DNA of 64,000 nucleotides, taken from positions 2,880,001-2,944,000 of the forward strand of contig NZ_CP017480.1 in NCBI RefSeq assembly GCF_001887595.1, in the 5' to 3' direction. The notes beneath the pieces are model-generated. The model was not told where the DNA came from. It saw only the letters and a program-made list of their open reading frames with translations, and did not search any database. The translations under genes were made by a program, and so were the position numbers. This document shows, one piece after another, positions 16,385 through 26,078 of the stretch. Source of the stretch: Luteibacter rhizovicinus DSM 16549. Its GTDB lineage: Bacteria; Pseudomonadota; Gammaproteobacteria; Xanthomonadales; Rhodanobacteraceae. The stretch's first letter is position 1. Each line of letters begins with the position of its first letter.

Positions 16385-16466
16385 GTAGGAGCCGATTCAT
16401 CGGCGATGGGGTGCTGGCCGAAACCTGGCCCGCTGCCGCGGGATCGCCGATGAATCGGCTCCTACA
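16385..16466 (-). repeat. 82-bp composite palindromic REP element, copy 1
   Basis: Two inverted class 1 REP units (core GCCGATTCATCGGCGAT and its reverse complement) flank a conserved spacer with CCCGC-GGCA-GCGGG (read on the minus strand) and GCCAGCACC. It has the same length and architecture as 32064-32145 and 60504-60585 but opposite orientation. Its end overlaps the last bases of ybeY and supplies that gene's TAG stop codon. Confidence 0.92.
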
Positions 16467-16929
16467 GAGGAGCCAGGTAGGGATCGGAGATGCCCAGCCC
16501 CGCCAGAACCTTGGTCTCCAAGGCCTCCATCGTCTCGGCCTCAGCCTCGTCGATGTGGTCGTAGCCCAGCAGGTGCAGGGTGCCGTGGATGGTCAGGTGG
16601 GCCCAGTGGTCGGCCGGCTTCTTGCCCTGCTCGGCGGCTTCGCGGGCGACGACGGGGGCGCAGATGACCAGGTCGCCGATCAGCGGCAGGTCGACGCCGG
16701 GCGGTAGCTCGACCGGGAACGAGAGCACGTTGGTGGCGTAGTCACGACCGCGGTACTGCAGGTTCAGTGCCTGGCCTTCTTCAGTGTCCACGATGCGGAC
16801 GGAGACCTCGGTCGCCTTGCGGCGCTTCGCGCCCTTCAGCGCGGCCTCGATCCAGCGACGAAAGCTGGCCGAGGCCGGCACGCCTTTACGCGGCGCGGCA
16901 TAGCCGACGGCGACGTCCAGCTTGCTCAA
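16462..16929 (-). CDS. ybeY: Endoribonuclease YbeY
   Basis: 155-residue YbeY, the metal-dependent endoribonuclease involved in 16S rRNA 3' maturation and 70S quality control. The zinc motif [11 protein letters not shown] is complete (His115, His119, His125). The start appears to be TTG at 16929, overlapping the phoH stop as TTGA, with AAGGA upstream; no ATG fits as well. The stop codon lies inside the adjacent REP composite, so the last residues (A-P-L) derive from sequence at the repeat boundary. Confidence 0.93.
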   Translation of the reverse strand: MSKLDVAVGYAAPRKGVPASASFRRWIEAALKGAKRRKATEVSVRIVDTEEGQALNLQYRGRDYATNVLSFPVELPPGVDLPLIGDLVICAPVVAREAAEQGKKPADHWAHLTIHGTLHLLGYDHIDEAEAETMEALETKVLAGLGISDPYLAPL

Positions 16930-17912
16930 CGGGCTTCGTCCTTCTGTTCGAAGGCCTCGTAGGCACGCACGATCCTGGCCACGATCGGATGGCGGACCAC
17001 GTCGCGCGAGGTGAAGAAGGTAAAGCTGATGCCATCCACGCCGCGCAACACTTCGACGGCATGGCGCAGGCCCGAGCGGATATGGCGCGGCAGATCCACC
17101 TGGGAGACGTCGCCCGTGATCACCGCGACCGAGCCGAAGCCGATGCGGGTCAGGAACATCTTCATCTGTTCGACGGTGGTGTTCTGCGCTTCGTCGAGGA
17201 TCACGTAGGAATCGTTGAGCGTGCGGCCGCGCATGTAGGCAAGCGGCGCGATCTCGATCACGTTGCGCTCGATCAGCTTGGCGACCTTCTCGAAGCCGAC
17301 CATCTCGTAGAGCGCGTCGTATAGCGGGCGCAGGTAGGGATCGATCTTCTGGCTGAGGTCGCCAGGCAGGAAGCCGAGCTTCTCGCCGGCTTCCACGGCT
17401 GGGCGCACCAGCAGCACGCGCTGCACGCGGTTGTTCTCCAGCGCCTCGATGGCGCTGGCGACGGCGAGATAGGTCTTGCCGGTACCGGCCGGGCCCACAC
17501 CGAAGTTGATGTCGTGGCTGGTGATGGCGTGCAGGTAGCGGGCCTGGTTCGGGCCGCGGCCCTTGATCACGCCGCGCTTCACCTTGATCACCACTTCCTG
17601 CGTCGACTCGGCGGCCTGGTCGGCGAGTGCGTCGATGCCGGACTCGGCGAGGTGCAGGTTGATGATCTGGCCGTTGAGGGTTTCGTGCTCGGCGGCGGCG
17701 TACAAGGCGCGCAGCACCTTCTCGCCGGCGCGCGCGGTCAGCTCGTCACCGATCACGCGGAACGTACTGCCGCGATGATCGATCTCGACACCCAGGCGCA
17801 ACTCGATCTGGCGGATGTGCTCATCGAGCGGACCGCAGACGTTGGCAAGGCGGATGTTGTCCTCGGGCTCGAGGGAAAAGTCACGCTGGATGAGCTGGCT
17901 CATGGCATTCAC
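16926..17912 (-). CDS. phoH: PhoH-family ATPase (YbeZ)
   Basis: 328-residue PhoH/YbeZ ATPase. An N-terminal KH-like region (residues 1-120) precedes the ATPase core with Walker [12 protein letters not shown] and Walker B-like V-I-L-D-E-A-Q-N. YbeZ works with YbeY in RNA metabolism and ribosome maturation. The frame begins with GTG 17912 overlapping the miaB stop as GTGA; ATG 17903 (MSQLIQRD) is an equally likely start. It is overlapped by ybeY, so the three genes are translationally coupled. Confidence 0.93.
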   Translation of the reverse strand: MNAMSQLIQRDFSLEPEDNIRLANVCGPLDEHIRQIELRLGVEIDHRGSTFRVIGDELTARAGEKVLRALYAAAEHETLNGQIINLHLAESGIDALADQAAESTQEVVIKVKRGVIKGRGPNQARYLHAITSHDINFGVGPAGTGKTYLAVASAIEALENNRVQRVLLVRPAVEAGEKLGFLPGDLSQKIDPYLRPLYDALYEMVGFEKVAKLIERNVIEIAPLAYMRGRTLNDSYVILDEAQNTTVEQMKMFLTRIGFGSVAVITGDVSQVDLPRHIRSGLRHAVEVLRGVDGISFTFFTSRDVVRHPIVARIVRAYEAFEQKDEAR

Positions 17913-19258
17913 GAGGCGAGGGCGACCTCTTCGTCGAGGCGGACACGGCCGCGCAGGGAGTTCGACATCGCCTCGGTGATCACCACGTCGACGAACTGGC
18001 CGATCATCCGCGCGTGGCCCGGGAAGTTCACGTAGCGCATGTTTTCGGTGCGTCCCGACATCTCGCTGGCGTTCCGGCGGCTGGGCTTTTCGACCAGCAC
18101 GCGCTGCACGCTGCCGACCATGGCTTCGTTGATCTTGCGGGCGTTCTCATTGATCGCGGCCTGCAGGCGCGCCAGGCGCGCCTGCTTCACCTCGGCCGGC
18201 GTGTCGTCGGCGAGGTTGGCGGCCGGTGTGCCGGGGCGCGAGGAGAAGATGAAGGAAAAGCTCTGGTCGAAACCGATATCGTCGATCAGCTTCATGGTCT
18301 TCTCGAAGTCGTCGTCCGACTCGCCAGGGAAGCCGACGATGAAGTCCGACGACACACAGATATCCGGACGTACGGCGCGCAGCTTGCGGATTTTCTGCTT
18401 GAACTCGATCGCCGTGTAGCCGCGCTTCATGGCCGAGAGGATCCGGTCCGAGCCGGCCTGCACGGGCAGGTGCAGGTAATTGGCCAGCTGTGGCACGTTG
18501 GCATAGGCCTCGATCAGCGAGTCGGAGAACTCCAGCGGATGCGAGGTGGTGAAGCGGATCCGGCCGATGCCTTCGATCTGCGCGATGGCGTGGATCAGTA
18601 CCGACAGATCGGCCATGTCGCCGTCGTGCATCGGGCCGCGATAGGCGTTGACGTTCTGGCCAAGCAGGTTGACCTCACGCACGCCTTGCTCGGCGAGCTG
18701 GGCCACCTCGACGATGACGTCGTCGAACGGACGGCTGATTTCTTCGCCGCGCGTATAGGGCACGACGCAATAGGAGCAGTACTTCGAGCAGCCTTCCATG
18801 ATCGAGACGAAGGCGGTCGGGCCCTCGGCGCGCGGCTCGGGCAGGCTGTCGAACTTCTCGATCTCCGGGAAGCTGATGTCCACCTGCGACTTGCCGCTGG
18901 CGCGCTGGGCTTCGATCATTTCCGGCAGGCGGTGCAGGGTCTGCGGGCCGAACACGAGATCCACATAGGGCGCGCGCTTGAGGATGGCGTCGCCTTCCTG
19001 CGAGGCGACGCAGCCGCCCACGCCGATCAGCACCGGCTTGCCGCCGGCCTTGTGGGCCTTCCAGCGGCCGAGCTGGCTGAAGACTTTTTCCTGGGCCTTT
19101 TCGCGGATCGAACAGGTGTTGACCAGGATGACGTCAGCTTCCGCTTCGTCCTGGGTCAGCTCGAGACCGTGCGATGCGAGGAGGACGTCGGCCATCTTGG
19201 CCGAGTCGTACTCGTTCATCTGGCAGCCGTGGGTCTTGATGAAAAGCTTGCCGCTCAT
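17909..19258 (-). CDS. miaB: tRNA-2-methylthio-N6-dimethylallyladenosine synthase MiaB
   Basis: 449-residue radical-SAM methylthiotransferase that converts i6A37 to ms2i6A37 in tRNAs reading UNN codons. The N-terminal UPF0004 domain has the three cluster Cys (HGCQMN, VNTCSI, GVGGC). The radical SAM motif is C-S-K-Y-C-S-Y-C and a TRAM domain ends the protein. It is first in the miaB-phoH-ybeY operon with a 4-nt overlap to phoH. Confidence 0.96.
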   Translation of the reverse strand: MSGKLFIKTHGCQMNEYDSAKMADVLLASHGLELTQDEAEADVILVNTCSIREKAQEKVFSQLGRWKAHKAGGKPVLIGVGGCVASQEGDAILKRAPYVDLVFGPQTLHRLPEMIEAQRASGKSQVDISFPEIEKFDSLPEPRAEGPTAFVSIMEGCSKYCSYCVVPYTRGEEISRPFDDVIVEVAQLAEQGVREVNLLGQNVNAYRGPMHDGDMADLSVLIHAIAQIEGIGRIRFTTSHPLEFSDSLIEAYANVPQLANYLHLPVQAGSDRILSAMKRGYTAIEFKQKIRKLRAVRPDICVSSDFIVGFPGESDDDFEKTMKLIDDIGFDQSFSFIFSSRPGTPAANLADDTPAEVKQARLARLQAAINENARKINEAMVGSVQRVLVEKPSRRNASEMSGRTENMRYVNFPGHARMIGQFVDVVITEAMSNSLRGRVRLDEEVALAS

Positions 19259-19416
19259 GGGCCGGGGTACCGTGATTCGTGGGGAGTTACCGAACCGCGC
19301 AGTTTACGCCGCCACCACCCACCTTGCCACAGGGTTCGGCGGATCAATGACTTGCGTGAGGAAGATCACGTTATTGGCCCTTGGCAGGGCAGGGGTGCTC
19401 GGGCACACTCGCGCCC

Positions 19417-20712
19417 ATGGCTCACGACGCGATGCCAGGGGAAAGCGCCGGCCATCGCGCCTGCCGTTTTCTGCTCTCCCGGACGGCCCTGCGAAGGGCC
19501 GCGGGCGTTGTCGTGCTGCTTTTGGGCCTGTTCGCCGGACCGGCTTCGGCGGGTGCCCTATATAGATGTGTCGGCAGCACCGGGGAAACGGTGTTCGCTG
19601 GAACGACGGTGGGCTACAAGGACTGCAAGCGGCTGGCCAACATGGCGCCCGCGCGACCCGCCCGACCGATCGCGTTGTCTTCGGCGGCGGCTCCCGCCTT
19701 CCAGGCCGTCGAGGCGCCGCCTTCGTTGAAGGGCGTGATCGGCAGTGTGGTCCTGGCGCCGGGGCGGAACGATGACCCGTCAGCGTCCAGTGCGGCGGCG
19801 GGCAACCTTGCAGCGACCAACCTGCCGACGGCCAGCCCGGCGCTCGCCGGCCTGACGGTGGAGAGTTCGGTTACCACGACGGCAAAAGCCCTCGGCCCCG
19901 CCCGCGTCATCGCCGCCAATCCGGTGACGGTGGCCGATGCCGTCGCGACATCGGGTCGTCCCGCGGGCGCCACAGCCGCCGCAGCCAATGCCTTGCCCGC
20001 CAGCAAAGCTCCGAAGGGCACCTGGGATTACCACGAGTCGGCCTCGACGGACCTAGCCTCGATGCCGGCCCCCGAACAACCCAAGGGCTCGCGCGTGCTC
20101 CGCGGTGCCGTCTACCGCATCACCCGCGCCGATGGCGGTGTCGAGTACACCAATATTCCGCAGGCGGGCGGCGGCGGGAAGGGGCAGAGCATCAAGATGC
20201 TCTTCACCTACATCGCGACCTGCGCCGCCTGCGACGTGCATTCGAAGATCGACTGGAACAGCGTCGCGCTCAACCTCAGCGCGTACGGCGATGCGATCTC
20301 CTCGGCCAGCAACGAGTTCGGCGTGGACGAGGCGCTGTTACGCGCCATCATCCATGCGGAAAGTGCGTTCAATCCGCGGGCACTTTCGGTCGCGGGCGCG
20401 CAGGGCCTGATGCAGTTGATCCCCGGCACCGCACGAGACATGGGTGTGCTGGATGCCTTCGACGCGAACCAGAACATTCGTGGCGGCGCGCGGTATCTGG
20501 CGCTGTTGCTGAAGAACTTCAACGGCAACGAACGCCTCGCCGCGGCCGCGTATAACGCGGGCCCGGGTGCGGTGCAGAAGTACAACGGCGTGCCGCCGTA
20601 TGACGAAACCCAGGTGTACGTCGAACGCGTCGGCCAGCTACGCAAGCGCTACGGCGAGACGTTGAAGAGCCGGCCGGGCACCAATGTGCCCCTGGCCTCG
20701 CGCGGCAGCTGA
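19417..20712 (+). CDS. Lytic transglycosylase with DUF4124-like N-terminus
   Basis: 431-residue exported murein transglycosylase. The N-terminal hydrophobic signal segment (VVVLLLGLFAGPASA) is followed by a DUF4124-like motif (GALYRCVGSTGETVFAG), a long Ala/Pro/Thr-rich linker, a second Y-R-I-T-R-A-D-G-G-V-E-Y-T-N module, and a C-terminal SLT domain. The SLT domain has catalytic Glu in H-A-E-S-A-F-N-P and motifs QGLMQLIPGTA and AAYNAGPGAVQKY. It would cleave peptidoglycan glycan strands to 1,6-anhydroMurNAc. ATG 19417 or 19432 is the start; a TTG upstream is less likely. Confidence 0.88.
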   Translation: MAHDAMPGESAGHRACRFLLSRTALRRAAGVVVLLLGLFAGPASAGALYRCVGSTGETVFAGTTVGYKDCKRLANMAPARPARPIALSSAAAPAFQAVEAPPSLKGVIGSVVLAPGRNDDPSASSAAAGNLAATNLPTASPALAGLTVESSVTTTAKALGPARVIAANPVTVADAVATSGRPAGATAAAANALPASKAPKGTWDYHESASTDLASMPAPEQPKGSRVLRGAVYRITRADGGVEYTNIPQAGGGGKGQSIKMLFTYIATCAACDVHSKIDWNSVALNLSAYGDAISSASNEFGVDEALLRAIIHAESAFNPRALSVAGAQGLMQLIPGTARDMGVLDAFDANQNIRGGARYLALLLKNFNGNERLAAAAYNAGPGAVQKYNGVPPYDETQVYVERVGQLRKRYGETLKSRPGTNVPLASRGS

Positions 20713-20738
20713 GTGCTCTGCTTTGTGTGGGAGCTTTT

Positions 20739-20809
20739 GTGGGAGCCGCTTCAGCGGCGATTCCTAACCGTTTCGCGAGCCCCCGATCGCCGCTGAAGCG
20801 GCTCCCACA
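20739..20809. repeat. Inverted pair of class 2 REP elements
   Basis: GTGGGAGCCGCTTCAGCGG and its inverted copy, 24 nt apart, form a long cruciform-capable element between the convergent transglycosylase and protease genes. The inner palindrome is CTTCAGCGG instead of the ATTCATCGG of class 1. A truncated GTGTGGGAGC fragment precedes it. Confidence 0.9.
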
Positions 20810-20819
20810 AAATCGGTTC

Positions 20820-22007
20820 CTACCGGGCAGGGGTTTGCAACGCCTGCATGGGTGCCGTGGGTGGGCGCTGGCTGGGTGTGATCGTGCTGGTGAACGGCGC
20901 GCCACTGCGCAAGCCGGAGACCTCGATCGCGGTGCCGGGTTTGAACGAGGCCTCGCGCCGGCGCAGGTCCGACGGGTCGAGGATGTCTTCGCCGCCAATC
21001 TTCAGCAGCACGTCGCGCTGCTGGATGCCGGCGATGGCGGCGGGGCCCCCGGGCGAGACATCGTTGACCACGACGCCACGCGCAGCGGAGGGCAGGCCGC
21101 TGTCGGCCGAAATCGGCAGCACGCCATAGTCGGCGCCGATCCACCCGCGCACCACATGACCGGTCTGCACGATCTGGTCGAGCACGTTGCGCGCGCTGGC
21201 GACGGGAATGGCGAAGCCGATGCCTTCGGCGCCGACGGCCTGGCCGATCAGCGAGGTGTTGATGCCGACCAGCTCGCCGTGGGCGTTGACCAGTGCGCCG
21301 CCCGAGTTGCCGAAATTGATCGCAGCGTCCGTCTGGATGAAGTTCTCCAGGCTGGACAGGTTGAGCTGGCGGCCGATGGCGCTGACGATGCCCATGGTCA
21401 CGGTCTGGCCGATGCCGAAGGGATTGCCGATGGCGAGCACCACGTCACCCACCCTCGGACGACGATCGGGATCGGTCATGTGGATGGCTGGCAGGTTGCC
21501 GGCGTCCACCTTGAGCACGGCCAGGTCGGTCTCGTCGTCGGAGCCGACGACGCGCGCCTTGGCCACCCGGCCGTCGTAAAGCAGCAGCTGGATGTCGTCG
21601 GCGTTGGCGATCACATGGTTGTTGGTCAATACGTAACCATCGTCACTGACGATCACGCCCGAGCCCAGGTTCTGCTGGCGCCGTGTCCGCGCCGGCCCGG
21701 TGGGTACGCTGAAAATGCGCTGCAGCACCGGATCCGAGTACAGCTGGCGGGGCTGCTCGGTGACCATCTTGTTGGCGTAGATGTTGACCACCGAGGGCGC
21801 GGCCTTGGCCACGGCATCCGCGTAAGAGACCGGACTGGAGGTGGGCGATTCGCCCGTGGTGGTGGCCGTGATGCCGGCTGGCGCGGTGAAGCGCTGACGG
21901 AGGAAGGCACCGCTACCTGGCCAGAACAGGCCAATGATGAAGGCCACGGCAAGGCCGAGCACGACGAAGCGGGCAATGAAGGCGAGCGTGCGGGCGGCGT
22001 GTTTCAT
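20820..22007 (-). CDS. DegS/AlgW-like membrane-anchored serine protease
   Basis: 395-residue HtrA-family protease. One N-terminal membrane anchor (about residues 10-30), a trypsin-like domain with the triad His (TNNHVIA), Asp (DETDLAVL) and Ser (NFGNSGGAL), and a single PDZ domain near the C-terminus (GVVVNDVSPGGPAAIAGIQQRD). One PDZ plus an anchor instead of a signal peptide matches DegS/AlgW, which cleaves the anti-sigma factor RseA/MucA under envelope stress. It is divergent from petA, similar to gammaproteobacterial arrangements. Confidence 0.92.
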   Translation of the reverse strand: MKHAARTLAFIARFVVLGLAVAFIIGLFWPGSGAFLRQRFTAPAGITATTTGESPTSSPVSYADAVAKAAPSVVNIYANKMVTEQPRQLYSDPVLQRIFSVPTGPARTRRQQNLGSGVIVSDDGYVLTNNHVIANADDIQLLLYDGRVAKARVVGSDDETDLAVLKVDAGNLPAIHMTDPDRRPRVGDVVLAIGNPFGIGQTVTMGIVSAIGRQLNLSSLENFIQTDAAINFGNSGGALVNAHGELVGINTSLIGQAVGAEGIGFAIPVASARNVLDQIVQTGHVVRGWIGADYGVLPISADSGLPSAARGVVVNDVSPGGPAAIAGIQQRDVLLKIGGEDILDPSDLRRREASFKPGTAIEVSGLRSGAPFTSTITPSQRPPTAPMQALQTPAR

Positions 22008-22092
22008 CTAAGAACGAGGGATCCTGTCGTCGTCGCATCGCCGTGCCCATGGCACCCCTTGCCCCTTATGGGATAGGGTGGCGTCCAGTTTA

Positions 22093-22121
22093 TTGTACGT
22101 CGCTAGTGCTGACGTTACACT
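22093..22121 (+). promoter_or_regulatory. Candidate sigma-70 promoter of petABC
   Basis: TTGTAC and TACACT separated by 17 nt, about 80 nt before the petA ATG and between the divergent degS-like and petA genes. The match to consensus is moderate. Confidence 0.45.
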
Positions 22122-22202
22122 GACGCGATTTGCGGAAGCCGATTTCCGAACGAACCGGCGATAGGGGTCCGCAACCTCAATGGCAAAGTTCCGGAGAGCC
22201 TG

Positions 22203-22802
22203 ATGGCGAACGAAGTCGTCGATCACGGGCGCCGTCGCTTCCTTACCGTTACGACAGCAGTCGTAGGTGGTGTGGGAGTGGTCGCGGCGGTCGTGCCCTT
22301 CATTAAGTCGTGGGAACCAAGTGCAAGGGCAAAGGCGGCGGGAGCGCCTGTCACGGTCGATATCAGCGCCATCGATGCGGGCCAGAAGGTCACTTTCGCA
22401 TGGCGTAGCCTTCCGGTTTTCGTGGTCAACCGCACCACGGACCAGCTGGCCCAGCTGAAGGGCCTCGAGCCCCGCCTGCTGGATCCGCAGTCTTCCAACG
22501 CCGAGCAGCAGCCGAAGTACGCGACCAACGAAACGCGTTCCATCAAGCCCGAGTGGCTGGTCGTCATCGGCCTGTGCACTCATCTGGGCTGCGTTCCCGA
22601 CTTCGTCCCGGACATCAAGCCCGAGCCGTTCGATGCGAACTGGAAGGGCGGTTTCTACTGCCCCTGCCATAAGTCGCGTTACGACCTCTCCGGCCGCGTG
22701 TTCAGTGGCGTGCCCGCACCGAAGAACCTCCCCGTGCCGCCGTACCACTTCGTGGACGACACGCACATCCAGATCGGTGTCGATCCGAAGGAGGCCGGCT
22801 GA
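22203..22802 (+). CDS. petA: Ubiquinol-cytochrome c reductase iron-sulfur subunit
   Basis: 199-residue Rieske protein. A twin-arginine type N-terminus (H-G-R-R-R-F-L-T-V) precedes a single membrane anchor. The 2Fe-2S cluster motifs are C-T-H-L-G-C (Cys125, His127, Cys130) and C-P-C-H-K-S (Cys153, Cys155, His156). It transfers electrons from ubiquinol to cytochrome c1 in complex III. The stop overlaps the petB start. Confidence 0.96.
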   Translation: MANEVVDHGRRRFLTVTTAVVGGVGVVAAVVPFIKSWEPSARAKAAGAPVTVDISAIDAGQKVTFAWRSLPVFVVNRTTDQLAQLKGLEPRLLDPQSSNAEQQPKYATNETRSIKPEWLVVIGLCTHLGCVPDFVPDIKPEPFDANWKGGFYCPCHKSRYDLSGRVFSGVPAPKNLPVPPYHFVDDTHIQIGVDPKEAG

Positions 22803-24091
22803 TGGCTAACCTATTTGATTGGGTCAACGAACGTGCGCCGAACCTGGCCCCCACGTTCCGCAAGCACATGACCGAGTACTACGCGCCGAAGAACTTCAAT
22901 CTTTGGTACTACTTCGGCTCGCTGGCGATCCTGGTCCTCGTGAACCAGATCGTGACCGGCATCTTCCTCACCATGAACTACAAGACGAGTGCGCTGGAAG
23001 CGTTCAACTCGGTCGAGTACATCATGCGTGACGTGGAGTGGGGCTGGCTGATCCGCTACATGCACTCCACGGGTGCCTCGCTGTTCTTCGTGGTGGTGTT
23101 CCTGCACATGTTCCGCGGAATCATGTACGGCTCGTTCAAGCGTCCGCGCGAGCTGGTGTGGATCCTCGGCATGCTGATCTTCCTGGTCCTAATGGCCGAA
23201 GCCTTCATGGGCTACGTACTGCCCTGGGGCAACATGTCCTTCTGGGGCGCGAAGGTCATCATCTCGCTGTTCGGCACCATCCCCTACATCGGCCCCGGCC
23301 TGGTGGAGTGGATCATGGGCGACTTCCTGCCCGCCGATGCCACGCTCAACCGCTTCTTCGCGCTGCACGTGATCGCGCTGCCGCTGGTGCTCCTGCTCCT
23401 GGTCGTGCTGCATCTGGCCGCACTGCACGAAGTGGGTTCGAACAACCCGGACGGCGTGGACGTGAAACACGGTCCGAAGGGCAATCGCTGGGATGCCAGC
23501 AAGCCCATCGACGCGATTCCGTTCCACCCGTACTACACGGTGAAGGACCTGGTCGGCGTCGGCTTCTTCCTGCTGATCGCCGCGTTCATCATCTTCTTCG
23601 CGCCGACCTTCGGCGGCTGGTTCCTCGAGCACGACAACTTCACGCCGGCTAACAACCTCGTGACGCCGACCCACATCAAGCCGTCGTGGTACTTCACGCC
23701 GTTCTACGCGATCCTGCGCATGATCCCGTCGTTCTTCGGCACGGCCATATGGGGCGTGATCGGCATGTTCGGCTCGATCCTGATGCTGGCCCTGCTGCCA
23801 TGGCTGGATCGCGGCGAAGTCCGCTCGGTACGCTTCCGTGGCATGGGCTATCGCATCGCCCTGGCGGTGCTGGTGATTTCCTTCCTGTCCCTGGGTGCGG
23901 TCGGCGCCGGCGTCACTGCCGAGCTGATTCCCGAGTGGTTCCCGGGTGCGGACGCGACCACGATCGAGAACGCCTTCGGTCGCGTCATGACGCTGGCCTA
24001 CTTCGGGTTTTTCGTCTTCATCTGGGTCTACACGCACTTTGGCTTCGAGAAGACCAAGCCGGTTCCGGAACGGGTGACGATGCATGATTAA
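22802..24091 (+). CDS. petB: Cytochrome b of the bc1 complex
   Basis: 429-residue cytochrome b with eight to nine transmembrane helices, the full-length fusion type (N-terminal b6-like plus C-terminal subunit IV-like parts). Haem-ligand His pairs lie in helices II and IV (MHSTGASLFF, LHVIALP region). The Qo-site motif appears as P-x-W-Y (PSWYFTPFYAIL, a PEWY variant). The start overlaps petA by one nucleotide (TGATG) and the end overlaps petC by 8 nt, so the operon is tightly coupled. Confidence 0.96.
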   Translation: MANLFDWVNERAPNLAPTFRKHMTEYYAPKNFNLWYYFGSLAILVLVNQIVTGIFLTMNYKTSALEAFNSVEYIMRDVEWGWLIRYMHSTGASLFFVVVFLHMFRGIMYGSFKRPRELVWILGMLIFLVLMAEAFMGYVLPWGNMSFWGAKVIISLFGTIPYIGPGLVEWIMGDFLPADATLNRFFALHVIALPLVLLLLVVLHLAALHEVGSNNPDGVDVKHGPKGNRWDASKPIDAIPFHPYYTVKDLVGVGFFLLIAAFIIFFAPTFGGWFLEHDNFTPANNLVTPTHIKPSWYFTPFYAILRMIPSFFGTAIWGVIGMFGSILMLALLPWLDRGEVRSVRFRGMGYRIALAVLVISFLSLGAVGAGVTAELIPEWFPGADATTIENAFGRVMTLAYFGFFVFIWVYTHFGFEKTKPVPERVTMHD

Positions 24092-24839
24092 GCGCTATCT
24101 ATCCGCCATGGCCCTGGCGCTGGGCCTCGTCGTCGCCACCATCCCCGCCTTCGCAGCGGAAGGCGGTGAGGGGTTGCCTTCCGCCGGCACCAACGTGAAC
24201 GACCGGGCTTCGCTGCAACGCGGTGCCAAGCTGTTCTTCAACTACTGCGTCGGCTGCCACTCGCTGAAGTACGTGCGCTATTCGCGGCTGGCCAGCGACC
24301 TGGGCCTGAGCGAAGAAGAGGTGATGACCAACCTCAACTTCACCGGCGCGAAGTTCGGCGAACCGGTGATCTCGCACATGCCGGCCGACTCGGCGAAGAC
24401 CTGGTTCGGCAAGGATCCGCCGGATCTCTCGCTCGAAGCGCGCGCCAAGGGCGTGGACTTCATCTTCAATTACCTGAACTCGTTCTACCTCGACCCGAGC
24501 CGTCCGGTCGGCTGGAACAACACGGTATTCCCGAATGCCTCCATGCCGAACCCCTTGTGGGAACTGCAGGGTCTGCAGGTCGCCGTGCATTCCGAAGCCA
24601 AACCGGGCCAGGAGTCGGTAGTGGAGAAGCTCGAACTCTCCCAGCCGGGTCGCCTGACGCCGGAGGAGTTCAAGGGCGCGACGCGTGATCTCGCTACCTT
24701 CCTCGAGTACACGGCCGAGCCGGCCGTCCTCGAACGGCAGTCGGTCGGCGTGTGGGTCGTCCTGTTCCTGGCCCTGCTCACCTTCCTGCTGTACCTGGTG
24801 AAGCATGAGTACTGGAAAGACGTTCACGAGAACCACTGA
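24084..24839 (+). CDS. petC: Cytochrome c1
   Basis: 251-residue cytochrome c1. A signal peptide (residues 1-24) is followed by the haem c motif C-V-G-C-H-S (Cys55, Cys58, His59), a distal Met-containing region, and a C-terminal anchor helix (VWVVLFLALLTFLLYLV). It passes electrons from the Rieske protein to soluble cytochrome c. Third gene of petABC; an intrinsic terminator follows. Confidence 0.96.
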   Translation: MIKRYLSAMALALGLVVATIPAFAAEGGEGLPSAGTNVNDRASLQRGAKLFFNYCVGCHSLKYVRYSRLASDLGLSEEEVMTNLNFTGAKFGEPVISHMPADSAKTWFGKDPPDLSLEARAKGVDFIFNYLNSFYLDPSRPVGWNNTVFPNASMPNPLWELQGLQVAVHSEAKPGQESVVEKLELSQPGRLTPEEFKGATRDLATFLEYTAEPAVLERQSVGVWVVLFLALLTFLLYLVKHEYWKDVHENH

Positions 24840-24851
24840 ATGATGTCCCTC

Positions 24852-24882
24852 GGGGCGGCCTGACCGGCCGCCCCGTTTGTTT
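24852..24882 (+). terminator. Intrinsic terminator after petC
   Basis: GGGGCGGCC / GGCCGCCCC stem with a TGACC loop and GTTTGTTT tail, 12 nt after the petC stop and before sspA. Confidence 0.85.
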
Positions 24883-24910
24883 CATGGCGGCAGGGAGAGG
24901 GCTCGCACGC

Positions 24911-25555
24911 ATGGTCCAGAATGCTCGTTCGCGAACGGCTTTGACGCTGTACACCAGCGCCGACGACATCCACTGCCACCGCACGCGGTTGGTGCTGGCG
25001 GCCAAGGGCGTGGCGTACGATCGGATCATCCTGAAGTCGGACCAGCCCACCCCGGACCTGCTCGAGCTGAATCCCTACGGCACGCTGCCGACCCTGGTCG
25101 ATCGCGACCTGACCGTCTACGACCCGATGATCGTCGTCGAGTACCTCGACGAGCGCTACCCGCACCCCCCCCTGATGCCGATCGACCCGCTGTCCCGGGC
25201 GCGCCTGCGCCTGGCGACCTGGCGGATCGAAAACGATTGGCTGCCCGAGATCGACGCGATCGGGGAGGGCGGCAAGACCGCCGACGGCGCCCGTCGCCGC
25301 TTGCGCGAGCACCTGCTACAAGCGGTGCCGCTGTTCCGGGCCTCGCGGTTCTTCCTGAATCCGGAAATGAGCCTGATCGATTGCCTGGTCGCCCCTGTGG
25401 TCTGGCGCCTGTCGTACCTGGGCGTGAATCTTGGCAACGAGGGCAAGCCGGTCGTCGACTACGGCGAGCGCCTGTTCCACAGCCAGGGCTTCGCCCGCAG
25501 TCTCACGCCCGAAGAGCGCAACATGCGCCCGGACTTCAATTTCGCGCCCGGTTAG
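24911..25555 (+). CDS. sspA: Stringent starvation protein A
   Basis: 214-residue SspA with glutathione-S-transferase fold: thioredoxin-like N-terminal domain (LTLYTSADDIHCHRTRLVLAAKG, NPYGTLPTLVDRD) and helical C-terminal domain. SspA binds RNA polymerase with sigma-70 and supports stress and stationary-phase transcription. ATG 24911 is chosen because AGGGAGAGGG lies 9 nt upstream; the in-frame ATG at 24884 has no such site and follows the terminator directly. The gene is followed by sspB, the usual order. Confidence 0.93.
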   Translation: MVQNARSRTALTLYTSADDIHCHRTRLVLAAKGVAYDRIILKSDQPTPDLLELNPYGTLPTLVDRDLTVYDPMIVVEYLDERYPHPPLMPIDPLSRARLRLATWRIENDWLPEIDAIGEGGKTADGARRRLREHLLQAVPLFRASRFFLNPEMSLIDCLVAPVVWRLSYLGVNLGNEGKPVVDYGERLFHSQGFARSLTPEERNMRPDFNFAPG

Positions 25556-25587
25556 CCTCGTTACCGCGTATCCCGTAAACTGTGCAC

Positions 25588-26043
25588 ATGGATACGAACG
25601 AAAGCTCGGGCATGACCTCCAATCGCCCTTATCTGCTGCGCGCCATCTACGACTGGATCAGCGACAACGGCCTGACCCCGTACGTACTCGTGGACGCGGC
25701 GCAGCCCGGCGTGAAGGTGCCGGCCCATGTCGTGAAGAACGGCCAGGTCGTGCTCAACCTGGCCATGCGTGCCGTCGCGCACCTCGACCTGGGTAACGAT
25801 CGCATTGCCTTCCAGGCGCGTTTCTCCGGCGTGAGCCAGTCCATCGTCATTCCGATGCACGCCGTCCTTGCGCTGTACGCGCAGGAAAACGGCCAGGGCA
25901 TGATGTTCCCGGCCGACGAAAACGAAACCCTGCCCACCGACGGTGTCGAAGCCGCCGACGAGGCCGAAGCCCCCGCGCCGTCCGCCGGCGGTGACGACGA
26001 TCGCCCCAAACGTGGTGCCCCGCACCTCCGCGTCGTCAAATAA
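25588..26043 (+). CDS. sspB: ClpXP protease specificity-enhancing factor SspB
   Basis: 151-residue SspB, the adaptor that delivers ssrA-tagged proteins to ClpXP. The folded domain (residues 10-115, RPYLLRAIYDWISDNGLTPY ... VVLNLAMRAVAHL, FSGVSQSIVIP) is followed by an acidic Ala/Pro linker and the C-terminal ClpX-binding motif R-G-A-P-H-L-R-V-V-K. The start is either ATG 25588 or ATG 25612 (MTSNRPYLL); neither has a strong Shine-Dalgarno sequence. Confidence 0.95.
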   Translation: MDTNESSGMTSNRPYLLRAIYDWISDNGLTPYVLVDAAQPGVKVPAHVVKNGQVVLNLAMRAVAHLDLGNDRIAFQARFSGVSQSIVIPMHAVLALYAQENGQGMMFPADENETLPTDGVEAADEAEAPAPSAGGDDDRPKRGAPHLRVVK

Positions 26044-26070
26044 AAAAACCGCCGTAAGGCGGTTTTTTTT
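26042..26070. terminator. Bidirectional intrinsic terminator after sspB
   Basis: CCGCC-GTAA-GGCGG stem flanked by seven A before and eight T after, so it can stop transcription from sspB and from the convergent DUF3301 gene. Confidence 0.92.
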
Positions 26071-26078
26071 GAGCTGTT

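Noticed and set aside
18014..19729. 571-codon plus-strand ORF across miaB
   Set aside because: Shadow of miaB; the opposite strand carries the radical SAM motif and overlaps phoH in operon fashion.
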